Numbered from the stretch's first letter, positions 54,901-62,954 are shown. The stretch: DNA of 64,000 bases from an uncultured Alphaproteobacteria bacterium (GCA_910584385.1 CAJUAK010000004.1:67747-131746); one strand, 5' to 3'. Notes: generated by a model from the letters alone, not told the origin. Made by a program: numbers and translations.

Positions 54901-56937
54901 TTGCCGATTGGCCCAGGAGATGTTGTCGTTATTGGCCTGGGCGCCAATAATCTTACCGCAAGCAGCTATATTAGCGAATACAAAAAATTTGCGGATAAAG
55001 GGGCTAAAGTTTATGTAACTTCTGTTACGCCGGTTAATGAGGCAAAGGCTGTTGCAAGTGGATATAAAAAAATTAAGAATAATCTAATTAAAACGTTTAA
55101 TGACCAAATTAAAGCGGGTGCAAATCAAGGAAATTATACATATGTAGATTTAGGAATTCAAAATTCTGAAATAACAGAAAAAGTAACAGATGACGGTCTA
55201 CATTATCATGCTGCAGTGTATCGAAAGATTTATGGTATAATGACAACAGTAAGCGATAATGCTGTAAATGCAGATGATGGTGATAATGATGGTGCAGATC
55301 CTACACAAGTCAATATTGATACCAGCTCTATACCTACGGGAGAAATAAATGTAAACCCAAGGAGTGTGGCAGGGGTAAATGTGCCGGAAAGAGATGGTTT
55401 AGGAAGGCCTATTCAGCAATCTATCCGAACAGAAATAGCCAATGCGTCAGCCAAATATCAAATAAATCCGTATATTATAGCTGCTATTATTAATACAGAA
55501 TCCCAGTATGTTATACATGCGGGTAATAAAAGTTTGGCAGCACAATTTGGCGAGGGGGAGACTCTGAATAACTCTTGCTGTAAAGGCTTGATGCAAGTGC
55601 ATAAAACATACTTTCCTTCTTATGGAAACAAAGTTGCCACAGGAAATGTTAATGCTGGCAATGCTAACATTTATAACGTACAACATAATATTTTTGCAGG
55701 TACAAATATTTTTAATTATCAATTAAATAGGTATAACAATATCGAATATGCTTTGGCGGCATATAATGCAGGTAATGCCAAAGCTTATAAAGCAGGGAAA
55801 GCAGGAAAAGAAAATAGACAATACCCCGGAAAAGTTGCGGAATATTATAAAAATATGACAGGCGGAGAATTATTCCAAGCTGCAGCAAGAGATGTGGCAG
55901 AGGCGATGTCTGGCGGCAATAATCCTTGCGGGCAGTCTGGATTTATTCCTAATACTCCGCTGGGCACGTTTAAATATGAAGGACCGACAGATATTTTATC
56001 TAAATCGGTTATTGACAGTATTATCAATGCGAATCTGGCAATTCATCAAGAAGTTACAAAATTGCAGGTAATTGGCAATATGGTAACTTGCTTTTCAAGC
56101 AATGCTGGCGCTTGGATTATTGCCGATAATTGGTGGTTTACCTTAAAGATGACAGATATCTTTACCTGGCTTGTCGGAGCTATTATTTGGATTGCAGGCT
56201 TTATGCTGACTATTGCTGTAACCTATTATTTGCTTGATATCTCTTTCAAAATTGGTTTCGCAATTGTTGCCTTGCCGGTTGTAATTGGTTTATGGCCGTT
56301 TAATCTTACCAAAGGCAAAATATCTGCCTGCTTGTCGATCATTACAAAATCAGCGGCAACATTTGCTTTTCTGGCAATTACTGTGAATTATTCTATGTAT
56401 TTGGTAAACCACGTTGTAAATATTGGGGCTGACGGTGTTACAATAGAAACATTGCTCGATGCCATGGAACAGGCAAACGCAAATCCGGCAAGTTACCATA
56501 CAGGCTATTCAGATAGTAAAGAGGACAAAGATAAAGCCGATAAAGAAAGGCAAGAAGTTGTTGCAACGCAATTGTCCAATGTGGAATATGTCAAACAATA
56601 TCTGGCACTCTTTAGCAAATATTTTATCTTAATCCTTTTTGCCCTTATTTATTCATTTAAGATGATTGGCGGAACAATTAAGAGCTTAGTCAATAAATTC
56701 TTCCCGGATCAAATTACCGGCGATACAAACCCGATGCATAGCAAACTGACGGCGGCAACAAAATTTGCCAAAGATAAAGCAATGAAGCCTGTCGGTTTAG
56801 CAAGGGATATTGCAACGCACCAAACAGGACGGGGGCTGAAAGCTGCCGGCGGCGGCATTGCCAAAGGCGCCGGAAAAGCTGTCGGCGGCATTGGCAAAGC
56901 GGCTAAATGGGCCAGCAGCAAATTAGGTAAAAAATAA
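51952..56937 (+). CDS. VirB6/TrbL-like protein carrying SGNH hydrolase and lytic transglycosylase domains
   Basis: 1661-aa modular envelope protein. Signal peptide or anchor (7-30), then ~480 residues with about 29 cysteines. CYSC near 505 begins the first membrane pair (about 522-540 and 560-587), related to the 1180-aa neighbour. A periplasmic section follows. Residues about 683-860 are a Cys-rich module with GYHAAIMANG of unknown type. An SGNH hydrolase covers about 920-1095: GDS at 929-931, GANN at 997-1000, D1081 and H1084 in DGLH. A lytic transglycosylase (SLT) domain covers about 1165-1300: catalytic E1183 in NTES, GLMQ at 1212-1215, YNAG at 1271-1274. Three to five further helices (about 1395-1490 and 1550-1575) and a basic Gly/Ala tail end it. 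Peptidoglycan cutting during secretion-channel assembly is the likely purpose. Confidence 0.85.
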   Translation: MKEQKNIFQFLKKAFLSLAFICLFSSVAGAKSFLPSVIPADAGKRNNICTEFGSDKEDINKFSGKAKDKCKTLCSSGKCKHWRVFTGSDYFRQVFFNRSKLRIGPALQDIMSEKEFASAWIALSPQIKKNLQPVLDKLKKDLQAALKNRKSETTEMKEDVYLDCDQSKLFAFTCFITSEDKDDDLINDTINSLIDKAPITRTINDTLSKFSDKYKKCELDKIVDNPCWCTNSNLTKNMCLVGQKCGSDYQCHEGAEVKNQGAYSLPCCIMRQYQKDGKNMLNLSPPGDRKNCGKITRNCTAEEKALVCKKQPAVYKEACEESKTEIENINNACIVWHDTANKKYLLSSGQSVPDDLDYTKCTAERLKNLCNQEKFSSTAECKNYNTVDTSICSLGEVSVDGQKKYIYYNNGSESAVSEEEHKQKNTPSCSEATREIYCKGNKTYSSNTDICGGYLLEEVQTALYEQSIGECALHNIKKKYGYQDDGTVSRDSCYSCKILKVLTESFLTAASKVYYTSQDAGVKILIMGFTIWLALFILKSLSQVTSLEPANMLDQILKMCFKIAIAYVAIVIGARALCNYLVAPFMLFGTNFASQLLSTTGNENLQGVFVTDGDEDIELSPEEAEKIEQNAEEIIKAQEKDGEKETEETPETSSLAEKLTLGFVNKAGDAADIVSEGKIKNSQGKPRPNVQKATQAWGDGACGKNTSGICFEDPYCGHGIVLSLRGYLKGVCGGNSSCESNLNFLGNSWAGALPNQINAKYHRCIVLNNKSAIRTDKESLGDTASFGSANVGTGYIVALPSVYANSGYHAAIMANGSSYYAFNAEHGKTFKPASKKSEDRIVNWADSKCIFEIILNEHPEIVQQLNMSEVDKNAKGSFSSGATVSSACQDYISQMGQQGMGMLYNQTGNDLAKAAQDAVLAGKKVYYIGDSRFVGMCNAVNNNQCGGNNKEKGKYPVINGEFGGKYWYAQVGAYQNLLSGALSLPIGPGDVVVIGLGANNLTASSYISEYKKFADKGAKVYVTSVTPVNEAKAVASGYKKIKNNLIKTFNDQIKAGANQGNYTYVDLGIQNSEITEKVTDDGLHYHAAVYRKIYGIMTTVSDNAVNADDGDNDGADPTQVNIDTSSIPTGEINVNPRSVAGVNVPERDGLGRPIQQSIRTEIANASAKYQINPYIIAAIINTESQYVIHAGNKSLAAQFGEGETLNNSCCKGLMQVHKTYFPSYGNKVATGNVNAGNANIYNVQHNIFAGTNIFNYQLNRYNNIEYALAAYNAGNAKAYKAGKAGKENRQYPGKVAEYYKNMTGGELFQAAARDVAEAMSGGNNPCGQSGFIPNTPLGTFKYEGPTDILSKSVIDSIINANLAIHQEVTKLQVIGNMVTCFSSNAGAWIIADNWWFTLKMTDIFTWLVGAIIWIAGFMLTIAVTYYLLDISFKIGFAIVALPVVIGLWPFNLTKGKISACLSIITKSAATFAFLAITVNYSMYLVNHVVNIGADGVTIETLLDAMEQANANPASYHTGYSDSKEDKDKADKERQEVVATQLSNVEYVKQYLALFSKYFILILFALIYSFKMIGGTIKSLVNKFFPDQITGDTNPMHSKLTAATKFAKDKAMKPVGLARDIATHQTGRGLKAAGGGIAKGAGKAVGGIGKAAKWASSKLGKK

Positions 56938-56960
56938 ATGAAACAGTAAGTTTTATAATA

Positions 56961-56992
56961 AAAAAGCCCTTGTCTTACACAAGGGCTTTTTT
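56961..56992. terminator. bidirectional terminator between the VirB6-like gene and alr
   Basis: Stem AAAAAGCCCTTGT / ACAAGGGCTTTTT with a CTTAC loop; A-run on one side and T-run on the other let it serve both convergent genes. Confidence 0.92.
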
Positions 56993-56993
56993 A

Positions 56994-58088
56994 TTACGTT
57001 GCCGGAATGATAATCCTTTTATAGCGGGGATTCTTTCCTAATCTTGAAAGCACTTCATAACCGATTGTGCCGGCATCGCGTCCTATATCATCCAAGGTAT
57101 AATCGCTATCCAAAACAATGGCTAAATCGCCAACCTGCAGCCCGGAAATTTCAGTTACGTCGCAGATGATATTATCCATGGATATCTTACCGATAATCCG
57201 GGCTTCATGTAATTGTCCAAAGGTCTTAAAATAGACTTTGCCGATATTGGAAAGCGAACGGGGAATCCCGTCGCCATAACCGATAGAAACAATTGCCAGC
57301 TTTTTATTCGATGCTGCACGATAAGTCGCACCATATCCGACAAATTCGCCCTTTTCAAGGTCTGAAATCTGTAAGACAGGTGCTTTGACGGTAACAACAG
57401 CCTTCATTTGGTTTTGACGGTATGGCGCGGTGTTAATGCCATAAAGCGCAGCACCGAGGCGCACCATGTCAAAGCAAAAGTCGTTCCCAAGGAATGCGCC
57501 GTCGGAAGCGGATAAAGAAGCCTTTAACTTTGGAAAATATAAATTTTTTAGTTCAATAAATTTTTGAAGCTGGTGCTGATTCATAAAATGTTCTTTAGTG
57601 TCGGCGCAAGCCAAATGCGATATAACCAAGCCAAATTCCTGCTTGTCTTTTTCCGAAAACCGCGGTAAATCTTTTTCCCGAAAGCCAAGGCGGTTAAGTC
57701 CGGTTTCAATGTAAACCGCAGGTTTTATGCTTGGAATGCGGTTTTCTTTCCAAAACTCAAACATATCCCAAGAAGTAATGACCGGAAACAGATGATGCTT
57801 CTTGATTAAATCGGCAGAATCCTCGCCAATTCCTTGTAAAACATAAATTTTAGCATCCGGAAGCAAAGGGGCGATAGTGGCGCCTTCAACGGCATGCGCG
57901 ACAAAAAATGTTCTGCATTTTGCAAAATCGTATAAAGCTTTTGAAACTTCCGGGGCACCAAGGCTGTAGGCATTATCTTTAACAACAGCCGCCGCTTCTG
58001 CCGGTGAACATAATTTTTGCAAATTTTTATAATTATCAATCAGATTTTGCAGATTTATTTCTAAAATTGGTCTTGTCAAAATACTCAT
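56994..58088 (-). CDS. alr: alanine racemase
   Basis: 364-aa PLP enzyme making D-alanine for peptidoglycan. The PLP lysine is K37 in AAVVKDNAYSLG; the second catalytic residue is the tyrosine of VGYGATY (Y252). The substrate-carboxylate segment IETGLNRLGF and the C-terminal beta domain (SMDNIICDVT) are both normal. Length is typical. It is divergent from tatD with 44 bases between starts. It belongs to the same D-alanine metabolism as the VanX-type dipeptidase elsewhere in the window, but the two are unlinked. Confidence 0.96.
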   Translation of the reverse strand: MSILTRPILEINLQNLIDNYKNLQKLCSPAEAAAVVKDNAYSLGAPEVSKALYDFAKCRTFFVAHAVEGATIAPLLPDAKIYVLQGIGEDSADLIKKHHLFPVITSWDMFEFWKENRIPSIKPAVYIETGLNRLGFREKDLPRFSEKDKQEFGLVISHLACADTKEHFMNQHQLQKFIELKNLYFPKLKASLSASDGAFLGNDFCFDMVRLGAALYGINTAPYRQNQMKAVVTVKAPVLQISDLEKGEFVGYGATYRAASNKKLAIVSIGYGDGIPRSLSNIGKVYFKTFGQLHEARIIGKISMDNIICDVTEISGLQVGDLAIVLDSDYTLDDIGRDAGTIGYEVLSRLGKNPRYKRIIIPAT

Positions 58089-58132
58089 CGCCGACTAATA
58101 TCCTTTATAAAATTTTTAATGAGGGCATTAAC

Positions 58133-58852
58133 ATGCAGTTTATGGATTCTCATATCCATTTGCAAGATATTAAACTTATTCATGCAACAGATTTTATTTT
58201 TCAAGCGCGGCAATTGGGGATAAAAAAATTCATTTGCGTTTCGGCGCAGGAGGAAGATTGGCTCTGGGCTCTCGGTTGGGCAAAGTGCTTCCCTGATAAA
58301 GTTATTCCCGCAATAGGGCTCCATCCATGGTATGCCGCGCAATGCCCTAAAAATTGGGAGGAATGTTTGGAAGGCCTTCTGCAGGCTCACCCGAAGGCTT
58401 TGGTTGGCGAATGCGGTTTAGACGGTGCGAAAGGCCGGGATGTCTCCGGGCAATTGCCTTTTTTTGAAAAGCAAATTATGTTGGCGGAAAAATATCATCG
58501 GCCGCTTTTAATCCATTCGGTTCATGCGGTGCGTGAAACACTATCGGCATTAAATTCGGTAAAAACGCCCTTCGTCTGGCATTCATTTGCCGGTTCGGCA
58601 GAAACAGCCGCGCAAATTATAAAGCAAGGTGGATATTTGGGGGTGAATCTGGGATTTTTAAAATCCAAACATTGGAAAAATGTGTTAAAATCCATTGATG
58701 TTTGCAATATCCTCCTTGAAAGCGACGCGCCATACCAATATTCGCCGGAAAGCATTTTAGAATTGTGTACCGGTTTAAATAATTTTTATGGAAAAGATAT
58801 CAGTGAAATTTTTTATCAAAATTCTTTGAGGTTTATAAATGGTGGAAAATAG
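58133..58852 (+). CDS. tatD: TatD-family metal-dependent hydrolase
   Basis: 239-aa TIM-barrel hydrolase of the TatD DNase family. Metal ligands are the HxH pair in DSHIHLQD (near residue 7), E in GECGLD, H in LLIHSVHA and VWHSFAG, and D in LESDAPY. The family includes 3'-5' exonucleases and D-aminoacyl-tRNA deacylases; the exact substrate is not shown. The start at 58133 has GAGGG seven bases upstream; a longer frame reaching 58004 would cross the alr start and is rejected. It overlaps tcdA by 14 bases. Confidence 0.9.
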   Translation: MQFMDSHIHLQDIKLIHATDFIFQARQLGIKKFICVSAQEEDWLWALGWAKCFPDKVIPAIGLHPWYAAQCPKNWEECLEGLLQAHPKALVGECGLDGAKGRDVSGQLPFFEKQIMLAEKYHRPLLIHSVHAVRETLSALNSVKTPFVWHSFAGSAETAAQIIKQGGYLGVNLGFLKSKHWKNVLKSIDVCNILLESDAPYQYSPESILELCTGLNNFYGKDISEIFYQNSLRFINGGK

Positions 58853-59585
58853 GCGTTTTATGAGAACAAAGCTGTTGCTCGGTGATGAAGGGTTGGAAAA
58901 GCTGCGTGAGTCCTCCGTCATGGTTGTCGGTCTGGGGGCTGTTGGCGGGTTTGCTTTGGAAGCCCTGGCCCGTTCTGGAATCGGACATTTGGTTTTGGTT
59001 GATTTTGATATCTTTGAAGAAAGCAACATCAACCGCCAGATTTTGGCTTTAAGCTCAACAATCGGACAAAAGAAAACCGAGGCTGCGGCGGCAAGGGTAA
59101 GAGAAATTAATCCGGATTGCAAAGTGGATGTGAAAGATATGTTTGTTTCCGCTGATAATTTAGATGCCCTTTTTGCGGAAAAGCCGGATTTTGTTGTGGA
59201 TGCAATTGATGCGCTTAATCCGAAATGCTGCCTGATTGAATATTTGGTGCAAGCTGAAATTCCCTTCATTTCCTCAATGGGAGCCGCCCTTAAGACCAAT
59301 CCCGCATTTATTAAAACAGGAAAATTATCGCAAAGCAAAAATTGCGGCTTGGCGAAATTTATTCGCAAAAGGCTGCGCCGCCGCGGGCTGGATATCTCGC
59401 AAATCTCATGCGTTTATTCGGATGAACAGGTTTCCCTTCCCGAGGGAGCGCTGGTACAGCCGGAAGAAGAGGCTGCGGCAGGGCAGGGGCGTGCGCGTTG
59501 TACGATGGGCTCTCTGCCGACAATCACCGCCATTTTCGGATTAACCGCGGCTCATGCTGCCATAATGGAAATTATTAAGCAATAA
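58839..59585 (+). CDS. tcdA: tRNA threonylcarbamoyladenosine dehydratase
   Basis: 248-aa E1-like (ThiF/MoeB) protein that cyclises t6A37 of tRNA to ct6A, using ATP. The nucleotide-binding glycine loop is VGLGAVGG (about 30-36), the acidic residue and arginine follow in LVDFDIFEESNINRQ, and the adenylation core continues DAIDALNPKC. The long C-terminal part with SVYSDEQ-type motif (CVYSDEQVSLPEG) separates TcdA/CsdL from ThiF. Translationally coupled to tatD (overlap of 14 bases). Confidence 0.93.
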   Translation: MVENRRFMRTKLLLGDEGLEKLRESSVMVVGLGAVGGFALEALARSGIGHLVLVDFDIFEESNINRQILALSSTIGQKKTEAAAARVREINPDCKVDVKDMFVSADNLDALFAEKPDFVVDAIDALNPKCCLIEYLVQAEIPFISSMGAALKTNPAFIKTGKLSQSKNCGLAKFIRKRLRRRGLDISQISCVYSDEQVSLPEGALVQPEEEAAAGQGRARCTMGSLPTITAIFGLTAAHAAIMEIIKQ

Positions 59586-59604
59586 CTGGGGGTAAAAACT
59601 CTTT

Positions 59605-59623
59605 TACGCCTTGCCAAGGCGTA
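59605..59623. repeat. inverted repeat between tcdA and the HAD gene
   Basis: TACGCCTTG and CAAGGCGTA flank a single C. It lacks a T-run, so a terminator is unlikely. It could be an operator or RNA structure in the 97-base gap; no function is known. Confidence 0.5.
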
Positions 59624-59682
59624 CGCACTGTAATATGCTGTCTGACAATAGTTTTTTGTTGTTTTGTTGGGGTAAATAATAA

Positions 59683-60549
59683 ATGAAAATGATAAAGCCC
59701 ATTGTTAATATTTCAAAGGTGATTGATAATTACAAAACAGTCATTGTCGGCTTTAACGGCGTTTTAAGCGACGGCCGGCATATCTATTCCGAAGCGTTGA
59801 ATGCTTTGATAAATATAAAAAAGCGTGGCATGCATATCGTTCTTGTTTCGAATACGCCGGCAAGGGTTGTTTCTTTAGCGCGTTTTTTACATCAAAACAA
59901 AGTGCCGTTAGCTTTGTTTGATACGATTGTTACAGCCGGGGAAGTTCTGCATTTCAGGCTGAAAAATCCGTCTCCGAAATATGCCGTGCTCGGAAATAAA
60001 TATTTCCACATGGGCAATGCTTCAGACAAAGGCGTGTTCGCCGGCCTCGGCTATGAAGCTGTACCGACGCCGGAAAGGGCCGATTTTATTTATATGAGCG
60101 CGGTCGGCAAAAGCGATGATATTATTGAAAACTACCGTCCGATATTAGAACAGGCTGCGGCTTTAAAAATTCCGTTCCTTTGTGCCGGCAATGACACCTC
60201 TTGCTATATGGAAGGCAAAATATCTTTGGCACCGGGAGCCTTTGCCGAACAATATGCTGTTTTGGGCGGGCAGATTATCACGCTGGGCAAGCCGGATAGC
60301 AAAATTTTTGAGTATGCTTTGGAAGGCGTGCCTGATTTTGATGCCGCGTCAACTTTGTTAGTGGGCGATAACTTGGCTTCCGATATTAAAGCCGCAGCTG
60401 CGTTAAATATTGCGGCGGCACTTGTTTCCAAAGGCGTTCACGTTAATTATCTGGGCGAGGGCTATATTCCGGATGTGGCTAAAACCAGAGAGCTGGCTGC
60501 TAATTTTAATGCTTATCCCGATTATGTAATTTCTAATTTGCGGTGGTAA
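59683..60549 (+). CDS. HAD-IIA (NagD-like, TIGR01459 group) protein lacking the nucleophile
   Basis: 288-aa protein with the HAD class IIA fold. Motif II is SNTPAR (about 56), the lysine motif is LGKPDSKIF (about 201) and motif IV is VGDNLASDI (about 226). Motif I, which normally supplies the nucleophilic Asp (DxD or DxW followed by GVL), reads GFNGVLSDG from G23, so the attacking Asp is absent. The protein is full length and in frame, so it is not a pseudogene by eye. It may be a non-catalytic relative, or use another residue. A GGGG stretch precedes the ATG. The next gene starts one base after its stop. Confidence 0.88.
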   Translation: MKMIKPIVNISKVIDNYKTVIVGFNGVLSDGRHIYSEALNALINIKKRGMHIVLVSNTPARVVSLARFLHQNKVPLALFDTIVTAGEVLHFRLKNPSPKYAVLGNKYFHMGNASDKGVFAGLGYEAVPTPERADFIYMSAVGKSDDIIENYRPILEQAAALKIPFLCAGNDTSCYMEGKISLAPGAFAEQYAVLGGQIITLGKPDSKIFEYALEGVPDFDAASTLLVGDNLASDIKAAAALNIAAALVSKGVHVNYLGEGYIPDVAKTRELAANFNAYPDYVISNLRW

Positions 60550-60550
60550 G

Positions 60551-61129
60551 ATGGCCAAAAAGAAAAAATATCTCAAATACGTAAGGTATCTCTTTCTTTG
60601 GTGTGTCATTTTTACGCTTGTGTATTTCATATCGCAGCCATTGATAACGCTTCAGCGCGTTAATTTGCCGCATAAGCAAAATATTCTCAACAAAGAACAG
60701 GTTTCTTTTGATGAGATGAACTCTTTTTTAGAGGTTTGGTCTCAATATTGCGCCAAAGGCTATCCGGAGATTATTGGCAGCGGCGTTTCTATTTATAATG
60801 AAGCAATTGAAGACGCCGTGCCTCAGAATATTTATATTTGGCTCAAGCGCAGGGATTGGACGGTCAAAAGGTTTTATTATGTTGAGGAACGTATGCGTTC
60901 TATTGTCAAAGCGGCGATTTTAACCCAGCACATGGAAAATAATCGGCTGATGCTGCGCCATCCCGGCGGTTTGAACAGTGAAGCCCTGAAAAATCTTAAA
61001 TCCATCGTTGACGAACAGGAAGAAAAATTTTCCATTCGCGAAGTAAGTAAGGAAGAAGTAGAGATGGTTCGGGGTAACCTGAGCCTTGTAGATGATATTT
61101 TAAATTGTAAAGTTTTTTACAAGCCTTAA
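60551..61129 (+). CDS. small single-pass membrane protein of unknown family
   Basis: 192-aa protein with a very basic start (MAKKKKYLKYVRY), one transmembrane helix (about 13-31) and a periplasmic alpha-helical part, giving an N-in topology. No recognised motif. It begins one base after the HAD gene and is convergent with uup; the two stop codons share TTAA (61126-61129). Possibly cotranscribed with the HAD gene. Confidence 0.75.
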   Translation: MAKKKKYLKYVRYLFLWCVIFTLVYFISQPLITLQRVNLPHKQNILNKEQVSFDEMNSFLEVWSQYCAKGYPEIIGSGVSIYNEAIEDAVPQNIYIWLKRRDWTVKRFYYVEERMRSIVKAAILTQHMENNRLMLRHPGGLNSEALKNLKSIVDEQEEKFSIREVSKEEVEMVRGNLSLVDDILNCKVFYKP

Positions 61130-62952
61130 GCCTTGCCCATTTCTTCCTTGCCCATTTCTTCCTTGAGCATTTCAATCTCGAGCCATTGGTTTTCTTTTTG
61201 CTCTTTTGTCTTCTGCTTTTCGGACAGGCTGGCAGTCAATTCGTCAAAACGCTGAGGATTCTGCGTATAGAGGCTGCTGTCTTCCAATTCCGTTTCAATA
61301 AGCCTGATTTCTTCTTCCAATTTAGCGATTTCCAAAGGCAAAACTTCAGAAAGCCTTTGCTGGTTATAGCTTAATTTGGCAGAATTTTTATTCTTTTGCG
61401 GAAGGGCTTTTGCGGTGGTTGCCGTTGCTTTTTTAACTGCCGCTGCAGGTGCTTGTTTTTCAGATAGCTTCTTTAAGAGGTCGCTGTAGCTTCCGGCATG
61501 CTCGGTAACGGTGCCGTCTCCGGGCATATAAATAACAGAAGTAACAACCCTGTCAAGAAAGTCGCGGTCGTGGGAAACAATCAGGATTGTTCCCTGATAG
61601 TCATCAAGAACTTCCTGCAGCAAATCAAGGGTATCCATGTCCAAATCGTTGGTTGGTTCGTCCAAGACCAGAAAGTTGGAAGGCTTGGCCAAAGCCACAG
61701 CCAGCATCAGCCTGTTTTTTTCGCCGCCGGACAGCGCCGCTACCGGGCATTGGGCCTGATCAGGTTTAAACAGAAAGTCTTTGAGGTAAGCGACAACATG
61801 GCGGTAACTGCCATGCACCCAGATATGGTCGCCTTTGTCGCAGAGAGTCTGCCATAATGTTTTTTTAGGATCAAGGGTAATCCTGTTTTGGTCAAAATAG
61901 GCTTCTTCCAAATTTTTGCCGATTCGCACGAAACCGCTGTCAGGATCCAAACGTTTGGTCAAAAGCTTGATAAGGGTTGTCTTTCCTGCGCCATTGGGGC
62001 CCACAACGCCGATTTTATTGCCTTTGATAACGCGGATAAAGAAGTTTTTGACAATATCCCTGTCGCCGAATGATTTGCAGACATTTTTCGCTTCAATAAC
62101 CATTTTAGAGCGAAATTCGCCTTCTTCAATATTAAGGTTAATGTTTCCGGTGCGTTTGATTTGCTCTTTTCTTTCCTGGCGCAGCTGCTGCAGCCGGCGC
62201 AAACGCCCCATGTTGCGCTTGCGCCGCGCCGTAACGCCCTTATGCAGCCATTCTGTTTCCTCGGCTATTTTTTTATTAAGGTGTTTCTGCTCGATAATTT
62301 CCTGTTCAATAACCTGGTCTTGCCATTCTTCAAAAAATTTAAATCCTTTGTCATTGCGGCGGAGAATGCCTCTGTCCAGCCAAAAAGTTGTCTGCGAAGT
62401 GTTGTTCAGGAACATTCTGTCATGAGAAATTAAAATAACGGCGCCGCGGAAACCGTTGATAATTTTTTCAAGCTTTTCAATCGTTGGCATATCCAGATGG
62501 TTGGTCGGTTCGTCAAGCAGCAGAATATCCGGTTCGCCGATGAGGGCTTTTGCCAAAGCAGCTTTTCTTTTTTCGCCGCCGGAAGCTTTTTCCGGATTCT
62601 GCCCGGCAATAATGCCAAGCTGTTCGATAAGGATGTCCGCCTTATATTCCGTGTCCGCGTTATTTTGAGGCAGCCCGGATTTGACAACGTCTTTAAGCGT
62701 TGAAAAGCCGCTTAAGTCAGGCTCTTGGGGCATATAAGAAACCTTTATGCCCGGCTGCAGGAAAATCTCACCGGTATCGGCCTCTATAATTCCTGCAATG
62801 ATTTTTAACAAAGTCGACTTGCCTGAACCATTCCGCCCGACAAGAGAAATTTTGTCTCCGCGGTTAATATAAAGCTCGACATTTTCAAAAAGTTGGTTAT
62901 TGCCAAATGCCAGAGAGGCATTTTTTATGGCATAAATCGGCGGTTCGGCCAT
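61126..62952 (-). CDS. uup: ABC-F family ATPase Uup
   Basis: 608-aa cytosolic ABC-F protein with two ATPase domains and no membrane part. First domain: Walker A GRNGSGKST, signature ASGGEKRKAALAKAL and LLLDEPTNHLD. Second: GPNGAGKTT, ALSGGEKNRLMLAVAL and LVLDEPTNDLD. A charged linker lies between, and the C-terminal coiled-coil domain (about 530-608) is typical of Uup, which acts on ribosomes or DNA branch structures. The extreme C-terminus carries a 5-residue tandem repeat (EEMGKEEMGKA) from a 15-bp DNA duplication. Coupled to the preceding gene (two-base gap). Confidence 0.94.
   Translation of the reverse strand: MAEPPIYAIKNASLAFGNNQLFENVELYINRGDKISLVGRNGSGKSTLLKIIAGIIEADTGEIFLQPGIKVSYMPQEPDLSGFSTLKDVVKSGLPQNNADTEYKADILIEQLGIIAGQNPEKASGGEKRKAALAKALIGEPDILLLDEPTNHLDMPTIEKLEKIINGFRGAVILISHDRMFLNNTSQTTFWLDRGILRRNDKGFKFFEEWQDQVIEQEIIEQKHLNKKIAEETEWLHKGVTARRKRNMGRLRRLQQLRQERKEQIKRTGNINLNIEEGEFRSKMVIEAKNVCKSFGDRDIVKNFFIRVIKGNKIGVVGPNGAGKTTLIKLLTKRLDPDSGFVRIGKNLEEAYFDQNRITLDPKKTLWQTLCDKGDHIWVHGSYRHVVAYLKDFLFKPDQAQCPVAALSGGEKNRLMLAVALAKPSNFLVLDEPTNDLDMDTLDLLQEVLDDYQGTILIVSHDRDFLDRVVTSVIYMPGDGTVTEHAGSYSDLLKKLSEKQAPAAAVKKATATTAKALPQKNKNSAKLSYNQQRLSEVLPLEIAKLEEEIRLIETELEDSSLYTQNPQRFDELTASLSEKQKTKEQKENQWLEIEMLKEEMGKEEMGKA
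61132..61161. repeat. 15-bp tandem duplication in the 3' end of uup
   Basis: The unit CTTGCCCATTTCTTC occurs twice in direct succession, followed by a degenerate third copy. It is in frame and adds five residues (EEMGK on the coding strand) at the protein's end, just before the stop. Confidence 0.9.
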
Positions 62953-62954
62953 TG

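Noticed and set aside
58004..58132. Longer N-terminus for tatD
   Set aside because: It crosses the alr start and intergenic region, lacks a ribosome binding site and does not resemble TatD; 58133 has GAGGG and the DSHIHL motif at the usual place.
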